Of a DNA stretch of 64,000 nucleotides, positions 58,801-64,000 are shown in pieces. This DNA is from Verrucomicrobium spinosum DSM 4136 = JCM 18804. GTDB lineage: Bacteria > Verrucomicrobiota > Verrucomicrobiia > Verrucomicrobiales > Verrucomicrobiaceae. The notes below the pieces were generated by a model that saw only the letters and a program-made list of their open reading frames with translations, ran no database searches and was not told where the DNA came from. The number at the start of each line of letters is the position of its first letter. Position 1 is the first letter of the stretch. The stretch spans positions 3,753,105 to 3,817,104 of the forward strand of contig NZ_ABIZ01000001.1 in the NCBI RefSeq assembly GCF_000172155.1, read 5' to 3'. Made by a program: the position numbers and the translations under genes.

Positions 58801-59226
58801 TCACGGCCAGCATGCATCCAGGATTTCCTCCTGGATGCGGTGCATCTCGGTCCTCTCCGCAGGCTCATAGTCGCTCCAGCCAGCCAGATGCAACAGGCCG
58901 TGTACCATATAACGGGCCACCTCGCGGTCGTAGCTCTCGTTGTGATCAGCGGCTTGCTTTTGCGCGGTGTCCAGGCTGATGAGAATCTCGCCGTGATGAA
59001 AGGTGATCACGTCCGTGGGGGTCGGATCATCAAGGAAATCACCGTGGACCTTGGCAATGGTCCGGTCTGAAACGAGGACGAAATCCACCTCGTTAAGCTG
59101 CGAAAGGGGTGACTCGGATTCGCGGGCCGCAGCCAGGCACTTCGGAACCGCCTGGAGAGCTGTGGTTTTCCAGCGGGCTGTCGCGGCGGGAGGGCGTCGG
59201 TAGCGGCGGTCAATGCGAATGCGCAT
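58801..59226 (-). CDS. ybeY: Endoribonuclease YbeY
   Basis: 141 residues. Conserved segments: VDFVLVSDRTIAKVHGDFLDDP (part), PTDVITFHHGEILIS and the metal site HGLLHLAGW. The first two zinc histidines are present (H109, H113). The third, which in most YbeY proteins is a His six residues later, is Asp here (D119, in GWSDYE). YbeY matures the 3' end of 16S rRNA and takes part in ribosome quality control. It is the third gene of a phoH, HD phosphodiesterase, ybeY cluster, a widely conserved order. Confidence 0.9.
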   Translation of the reverse strand: MRIRIDRRYRRPPAATARWKTTALQAVPKCLAAARESESPLSQLNEVDFVLVSDRTIAKVHGDFLDDPTPTDVITFHHGEILISLDTAQKQAADHNESYDREVARYMVHGLLHLAGWSDYEPAERTEMHRIQEEILDACWP

Positions 59227-59243
59227 CGGCAGAAGGTGCCCGG

Positions 59244-60893
59244 TCAGGCCGCGTGATTGACCTTGGTGGGCTGGGGTTTCGTGCTGCCGCTGGATCCTTC
59301 AGAATCTTTGGACTCCCTGGCCTCTTTCGCGTGTTTGCGTGCCACTTCAGAGGGCGTTTCCTCACGAGGCGCCTTGGGATAGTGAATACGGCTGTGAAGC
59401 ATGCTCATGAGAGTCTTTACGAAGCTGGCCTTGATGTCGCCAAGTTCTGCCAGAGTGAGATCGCACTCGTCAAGTTGATGGTCGAGAATGCGGTTGCGCA
59501 CGATCTCTTCCACAAGCTGCTCTACGCGGGTAAGTGAAGGTTTGGCCAAGGTTCGGCTGGCACTCTCCACCGCATCCGCCAGGGAAATGATGGCAGCCTC
59601 CTTGAACTGTGGGCGCGGGCCGGGATAGCGGAAACCATCTTCCGTCACTTCCGGCACATCGTCTTCGCGAGCCTTGTCCTCCTCCACCAGTCGCAGGATT
59701 TCCTTCTTCTGATCCAGAGCACGGCGATAGAAGAAATAGACGAGTGAGTTACCGTGATGCTGCTCAATGACGTCGATGATGCGGGAATTGAGGCCGTGTT
59801 TGATGGCAATGTCCACGCCGTCCTTTACATGGGCGATGAGGACCAGCGCACTCATGCGCGCGGTCAGGTCATCATGCGGATTGTCATCGGGATCCATATT
59901 CTCGATGAAATACTCCGGCTTGGTGAGCTTGCCGATGTCGTGAAAATAAGCACAGACGCGGCACATGCTGGCATTCGCCGCGATCGATTCTGCCGCTGCC
60001 TCAGCCAAGTTGGCTACCACCAAAGAGTGGTGATAAGTTCCCGGAGCCTCAATGCTGAGGCGCTTCATGAGCGGATGGTTCAGGTCTCCCAGTTCCAGCC
60101 AGGAGATCGTCGTGGTCATCTGGAACAAAGACTCAAGCGCAGGCAAAAGAGCGCCGGCCAGCATGGCGGTAAGAATGCCAGAAAGAAGGGGGGACAGGAA
60201 GAGCAGAGCCTGGTGGTCGCTGTTCAACGCCACGCTGGTCTGGCTGAAAAGAACCATGAAAATCGAGGCCGCAGCACCAATGTACAAACCGCTGGTGAGC
60301 AGGCGGCTCCGGCGGCGGATGCGCTGGGTGACATAAACGCCGACAAATCCGACGCTGAGGCCGGTCGCAATATACGGGAGAATGGTGTCAGGCGGCACGA
60401 GGCAGGAGCCGAGAAGCGTCGCATAAACGGCACCAAAAAGGGAGATACGCCGACCCGCCAGCATGCAAAGGATGACCGGGCCCAAGGCATGAGGCACCAG
60501 CAGGAGCGTGTACGAAGGGGGCCAACCACGATGATGGCCGTAACTCAGCACCACTCCCACGGCGGCCAGATGAAGCACGACTGCGCAGAAGACCAGCAGC
60601 ACGTGGCCATTAGGGCGGACATCGGCAGGCAGACTGAGGTACCAGTGCACCGCTGCGGGTAGGAAGACCGCAGCGGTGAAAATGAAGCTGGCACCCGTAG
60701 CACCAGGGAGGTTTGCCCCAAGAATCTTCATCAGCACCGTGATGCCGATGAAGGCGGAGACAAACAGTCCGAGTCCAACCATCGGATTGCAACGCAGAGT
60801 CTCCCAGAACTCTCCCTGCAAATGCTTACGGCGAGTCTTGCCACAAGACAAACCTTTGCGCGTAAGCTGCGCCCGCTTGATGAAATCGAACAT
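59244..60893 (-). CDS. 7TM-HD (PgpH/YqfF-like) membrane phosphohydrolase, short form
   Basis: 549 residues. About seven membrane helices (37-60, 68-90, 98-118, 128-147, 150-168, 173-190 and 205-255 region) are followed by a cytoplasmic HD domain with YHHSLVVANLAEAAA (H288-H289) and YFHDIGKLTKPEYF (H318-D319), then AAIISLADAVESASR. The Firmicutes homologue PgpH hydrolyses cyclic di-AMP. The large extracellular HDED domain normally preceding the membrane part is missing here. The C-terminal tail is hydrophilic. Between phoH and ybeY in the classic order; a c-di-AMP cyclase-like protein is encoded at 39.3-40.6 kb. Confidence 0.88.
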   Translation of the reverse strand: MFDFIKRAQLTRKGLSCGKTRRKHLQGEFWETLRCNPMVGLGLFVSAFIGITVLMKILGANLPGATGASFIFTAAVFLPAAVHWYLSLPADVRPNGHVLLVFCAVVLHLAAVGVVLSYGHHRGWPPSYTLLLVPHALGPVILCMLAGRRISLFGAVYATLLGSCLVPPDTILPYIATGLSVGFVGVYVTQRIRRRSRLLTSGLYIGAAASIFMVLFSQTSVALNSDHQALLFLSPLLSGILTAMLAGALLPALESLFQMTTTISWLELGDLNHPLMKRLSIEAPGTYHHSLVVANLAEAAAESIAANASMCRVCAYFHDIGKLTKPEYFIENMDPDDNPHDDLTARMSALVLIAHVKDGVDIAIKHGLNSRIIDVIEQHHGNSLVYFFYRRALDQKKEILRLVEEDKAREDDVPEVTEDGFRYPGPRPQFKEAAIISLADAVESASRTLAKPSLTRVEQLVEEIVRNRILDHQLDECDLTLAELGDIKASFVKTLMSMLHSRIHYPKAPREETPSEVARKHAKEARESKDSEGSSGSTKPQPTKVNHAA

Positions 60894-60953
60894 AGAGATG
60901 GCTTAGCCGGGGGGATTCTAAGGGATTCCCTTCCGAACACAACCTTTTACTTG

Positions 60954-61916
60954 CTATTCCCCAGTTCCCCGATGGATGCGATAGGCTTCGATGATCCTTT
61001 GAACGATCGGCAGACGTACCACATCTGTAGGTTCGAATCGGATAAACGACAGGCCCTCGACTCCCGAAAGAATGTGCATGGCTTCCGCCAGGCCTGAGCG
61101 AACCCCGCGCTTCAGATCCACCTGGGATGGATCCCCGGTGACGACGCAACGAGATCCTTCCCCCAGACGGGTCAGGAACATGAGCATCTGCTCGGTGGTG
61201 GTGTTTTGAGCCTCATCCAGAATGACAAACGAGTTTTTCAAGGTGCGACCACGCATGTAGGCGAGGGGGGCGATCTCTACGATGCCTCTTTCGATCATCT
61301 TCTCTGCCTCATCCGTCTCCAGCATCTCGTAAAGAGCGTCATAAAGGGGGCGAAGGTAGGGGAAGACTTTCTCATTCAGGTCGCCCGGCAGGAAGCCCAG
61401 AGCCTCGCCGGCCTCCACAGCAGGGCGGGTTAGCACCAGCCTCTGCACAGTTTTATCTCGCAGGGACTGGAGTGCCTGCGCCATGGCGAGGTAGGTTTTG
61501 CCCGTTCCAGCGGGTCCAATGCCGAAAACCACTTCGTTTTCCCGCATGGCCTTGAGGTAGTCAATCTGACCACGGGTCTTGGCCAGAACCGGAGGTTTTC
61601 TGGAGGATCCCAGCAGCTTGAGCTGCAAGATCTTTTCCGCTGGGGCTTCCGTCCAGGGTTGGCGGGTGTTGCTGATGACCATCTGGAGCATGCCAAGGCT
61701 GACCTCGGCCCCGCCACGGCGAACTTTCTCGAGTTCTGCCAGGACTTCCTGAGCGGCGGTGATGCGGTCTTCCGGGCCGTCGAGCTTGATCCAGCCATCG
61801 CGGGAGGTGACCTGGATGTCGAAGGCCTCAGCCAGTTTTCGAAGGCTGCTGATGTCGTTTCCTATGACTGAGTGGAGAAACTGCGGGGTTTCGTAAGTAA
61901 GAGTGACAGATGACAT
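60954..61916 (-). CDS. phoH: PhoH-family ATPase
   Basis: 320 residues from ATG 61916. An N-terminal KH-like/small domain (LTYETPQFLHSVIGN) precedes the P-loop GPAGTGKTYLAMA (134-146). Walker B lies in SFVILDEAQNTTTEQM, with LTRLGEGSRCVVTGDPSQVDL after it. PhoH proteins are cytoplasmic ATPases linked to RNA metabolism and ribosome maturation, consistent with ybeY two genes downstream. Start chosen because the family begins with this N-terminal domain; the upstream extension from 61976 lacks conserved sequence. Confidence 0.93.
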   Translation of the reverse strand: MSSVTLTYETPQFLHSVIGNDISSLRKLAEAFDIQVTSRDGWIKLDGPEDRITAAQEVLAELEKVRRGGAEVSLGMLQMVISNTRQPWTEAPAEKILQLKLLGSSRKPPVLAKTRGQIDYLKAMRENEVVFGIGPAGTGKTYLAMAQALQSLRDKTVQRLVLTRPAVEAGEALGFLPGDLNEKVFPYLRPLYDALYEMLETDEAEKMIERGIVEIAPLAYMRGRTLKNSFVILDEAQNTTTEQMLMFLTRLGEGSRCVVTGDPSQVDLKRGVRSGLAEAMHILSGVEGLSFIRFEPTDVVRLPIVQRIIEAYRIHRGTGE

Positions 61917-62068
61917 TTTGTCAGAATTGAAAGAAGCGGATTGGAGGAGGTGGCCACGATTTGATGCTCTGGACACAATGCCAGAATTCTACCAAGGCCA
62001 CGAGGAAAACAGCAGGGACTGAACGTCAGTCTCCTGTCGAGTGCATCAAGATGGACATGGGGGGATCC

Positions 62069-62506
62069 TCAACGGTAGCCGTAGGCGAGTGCCCAGGTGA
62101 CTCCGCGTTCTTTCTTGCTCTTTACGCTGAATACGACCGTGTAGGTGCCAGTGGCTGGCGGGTTCACACGCACAGAGCATGTAAACTTCCCAGTCTTGCG
62201 TTCCATGTGGACTGGCTGGCCCTTGGAATCGAAGACGGCGAGTTCAAGCTCGCAGTCTTCGTTGGCGGTACCAAGCCAGAAAGCATATTCATTGCCCTTG
62301 AAGAGTTGATGGCGGACGGCCAGTTTCTGACCGGACTCCACCTCGCCATTCCAGTAATCCTCACGAACGGTGTAGCCCTGCTCCACGTACGGCGTGGCGG
62401 CCTCCATGGCATAATCATGTGCCTCGTCCACAAAGGCGTAGGCACTGGTCAGGGCCACAAAGAAGAGGGCGCAGAGTACTGCGCACTGAAGCTTGAGCTT
62501 GTTCAT
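62069..62506 (-). CDS. Secreted protein of unknown function
   Basis: 145 residues with a signal peptide (about 1-24, cut near AYAF) and a beta-sandwich-like mature domain (FWLGTANEDCELELAVFDSKG, SVRVNPPATGTYTVVFSVKS, ending in WALAYGYR). A DxDxxG-type calcium site is not seen. It resembles small pre-peptidase C-terminal (PPC-like) domains in strand pattern, but the match is weak. The next minus-strand gene, also secreted, lies 32 bp upstream, so the two are probably co-transcribed. Confidence 0.65.
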   Translation of the reverse strand: MNKLKLQCAVLCALFFVALTSAYAFVDEAHDYAMEAATPYVEQGYTVREDYWNGEVESGQKLAVRHQLFKGNEYAFWLGTANEDCELELAVFDSKGQPVHMERKTGKFTCSVRVNPPATGTYTVVFSVKSKKERGVTWALAYGYR

Positions 62507-62538
62507 TTGAGGTAGCGGGAAACTGGAGGACCGGATGA

Positions 62539-63345
62539 TTACCGGGACTTTTTGACTTGAAGGATCAAAGTCAGCAGTTCTTCGCAGGTCGTGTGAATGG
62601 TGTTGATCTTCTCAGGCGTAAAACTGCCATCGGGCGAGTCCATGGACTTGCGGATGGTCACTAGACCCTTGGAGATCGCAGTCACAAGACGGTTGTTCTT
62701 GGCTGAGTCTGACATGCCATTCACCGACTTGGCGAAGTGATCCACCAGCATGGGCTGGTTGAGAAGCTCAGCCCGGTCATTGGTATAAGCTTTGGACACG
62801 ACAGAGGTGGCAGAAGAGGTGCCACGCAACCAGCCGCCAAGGCTGACGCACTGGGCCAGATCATTATCACGCATGCGCTCCATTTCAGCGCGAACGGTGG
62901 CCTGAGTCTGGTCGAATTCCTTGCGGACAGCCTTCCAGTCATCCTTCTGCACTGCATCAAGAATGCTTTGCGCATGAGGGCGAACGGCCTTGGTCAAGCC
63001 GAGACTCTGAGCGATATTAATGACTTCCCGACCGATTTCCTCCACCGCCTGCTTGTCCTGGGCCTGCACAGCCACAAACCCCTCGGCGACGACGGTGCCA
63101 AACACCAACGAAAGCTCCATCCGGTCAGAGGAGTCGGGGGTGGAGAGCTTACGAAGTTCGTCTTTCCAGTTGGGATCCCCCAATTTGTCTAGAACGGCAA
63201 AGATCTCGCTGGGCACAGGCACCACCACTTCGTCCATGACGTAGCCAGGGAACTGGGCCGGGTCGAACTTCTGAGCGGTCCCCTGGGAGAAGGCGGAACC
63301 CGCCAGCATCAAGGAGGCAAAAAGATAAAAAGTCTTCACTTTCAT
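62539..63345 (-). CDS. Secreted helical protein of unknown function
   Basis: 268 residues from ATG 63345, which gives a clean signal peptide (KTFYLFASLMLAGSAFSQ). The mature protein is mainly helical, with a conserved-looking start PGYVMDEVVVPVPSEIFAVLDKLG and later QSILDAVQKDDWKAVRKEFDQTQ. No enzymatic or binding motif recognised. The type is common among Verrucomicrobia as lineage-specific envelope proteins. It overlaps no neighbour and is followed by a second secreted protein gene. Confidence 0.65.
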   Translation of the reverse strand: MKVKTFYLFASLMLAGSAFSQGTAQKFDPAQFPGYVMDEVVVPVPSEIFAVLDKLGDPNWKDELRKLSTPDSSDRMELSLVFGTVVAEGFVAVQAQDKQAVEEIGREVINIAQSLGLTKAVRPHAQSILDAVQKDDWKAVRKEFDQTQATVRAEMERMRDNDLAQCVSLGGWLRGTSSATSVVSKAYTNDRAELLNQPMLVDHFAKSVNGMSDSAKNNRLVTAISKGLVTIRKSMDSPDGSFTPEKINTIHTTCEELLTLILQVKKSR

Positions 63346-63497
63346 GGTCATTCGGGCAATCTCAGACAGCGACATGCAAGAGGCTGTCATAACGAAGCGC
63401 AGAATAGTTGAGGTGCAACCGTTTTGCGGACGTTGATTCCATACTGCTTGAATCTCACAAGAACCGGACCTTGCGCGTAAATAAGATGGGAGGCGAC

Positions 63498-64000
63498 ATG
63501 AATGTACAGATCTTGCAGACGAGCCCCATATGGGAGGACAAGCTGGCGAGCCAGGCGGGAGTCATCGCGATGCTGGAACGCTGCCCTCCGGTCCCTGGGA
63601 GCCTTTTGGTGCTGCCGGAGATGTTTTCCACGGGTTTCAGCATGAACGTGGCGGTGACGGCCCAGACTGAGGCCCGGGAGGATGAGGCCTTTCTTTCCGG
63701 AGTGGCCATGAAACACCATTGTGCCGTGATGGGTGGGGTCGTTTCTCCCCTTGTGGAGGGCAAAGCGCAGAACGAATCCGTGACCTTCGGCCCGGATGGG
63801 GAGCTTTTGGCCCGCTACGCAAAACAACAGCTCTTTTGTCTCGGCGGCGAGGCTGACTGCCACACACCGGGTGAGGCGGTGATCGCCTTCCCCTTGCAAG
63901 GATTTATGGTAGCGCCCTTTGTCTGCTACGACCTCCGGTTCCCGGAGTTGTTCCGTGATGCAGCCATGGTGGGGGCGAATCTGCTGGTGGTGATCGCCAG
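63498..64000 (+). CDS. Nitrilase-family amidase, N-terminal part (runs off window)
   Basis: First 167 residues of a carbon-nitrogen hydrolase; the 3' end is outside the window. The nitrilase Glu-Lys-Cys triad is visible: E in VLPEMFSTGF, K in RYAKQQLF, C in FVCYDLRFPELFR. The pattern fits the omega-amidase/YafV branch, which repairs or recycles 2-oxoglutaramate-type amides. I start at ATG 63498 because GGGAGG lies 5 bp upstream; an in-frame ATG at 63486 precedes that ribosome site. Confidence 0.9.
   Translation, partial: MNVQILQTSPIWEDKLASQAGVIAMLERCPPVPGSLLVLPEMFSTGFSMNVAVTAQTEAREDEAFLSGVAMKHHCAVMGGVVSPLVEGKAQNESVTFGPDGELLARYAKQQLFCLGGEADCHTPGEAVIAFPLQGFMVAPFVCYDLRFPELFRDAAMVGANLLVVIA

Noticed and set aside
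1-64000. CRISPR arrays, transposases, integrases or prophage genes
   Set aside because: No regularly spaced direct repeats and no product with transposase, integrase or phage structural motifs were recognised in any frame.

Overview
The window is about 64 kb of GC-rich bacterial chromosome with tightly packed, mostly single-copy genes on both strands. I see no rRNA, canonical tRNA, insertion sequence, integrase, phage gene or CRISPR array. The gene content points to the Planctomycetes-Verrucomicrobia-Chlamydiae group, most likely a Verrucomicrobium/Prosthecobacter-like member of the Verrucomicrobia. The evidence is a PSCyt1/DUF1549/DUF1553 protein next to a DUF1501 protein, Gfo/Idh oxidoreductases with sugar-isomerase neighbours, many secreted lineage-specific proteins, and a phoH / HD-phosphodiesterase / ybeY cluster. 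This placement is inference from family content, not from a marker alignment.

Layout. 1-6.5 kb: 3' end of leuA, a GMC oxidoreductase with its Tat-exported small subunit, malate:quinone oxidoreductase, and a glycosyltransferase. 6.5-10.1 kb: an SRPBCC protein, an HNH protein preceded by a perfect inverted repeat, an MFS exporter and an AraC regulator. 10.2-14 kb: an overlapping four-gene operon (haem-oxygenase-like diiron enzyme, fatty-acid desaturase, BtaA-like DUF3419 aminocarboxypropyl transferase, GNAT acyltransferase) that looks like an undescribed lipid or metabolite pathway. 14-20.4 kb: a membrane protein of unknown function, the PSD1/DUF1501 pair and a P-loop NTPase. 20.4-28.4 kb: carbonic anhydrase, secreted cyclase-fold and YdjY proteins, acyl carrier protein, an LPLAT acyltransferase, an M42 peptidase and an AEC transporter. 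28.4-36 kb: a LysM protein, accA, an RMD1/DUF155 protein, a polysaccharide deacetylase lipoprotein, ffh, a 32-residue basic protein and a run of hairpins.

36-48.5 kb: a sugar-catabolism pair with a divergent AraC regulator, a diadenylate-cyclase-like protein, a methyltransferase, then a light-sensing operon (haem oxygenase, bacteriophytochrome, response regulator, hybrid kinase) and a separate histidine kinase carrying a 12-G tract. 48.5-58.8 kb: beta-barrel protein, TetR regulator, MscS channel, Sel1 protein, SGNH hydrolase, a candidate small RNA, lipoprotein, SDR, ROK kinase, class II fructose-bisphosphate aldolase and a secreted Pro/Gly-rich protein. 58.8-64 kb: ybeY, the HD phosphodiesterase, phoH, two secreted proteins and the 5' part of a nitrilase-family amidase.

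Functional links. Fatty-acid and lipid functions recur: acpP, accA, the LPLAT acyltransferase and the 10-14 kb operon. Cyclic-di-AMP may be both made (DAC-domain protein at 39.3-40.6 kb) and degraded (PgpH-like protein at 59.2-60.9 kb). The haem oxygenase would supply the bilin chromophore for the phytochrome it is co-transcribed with.
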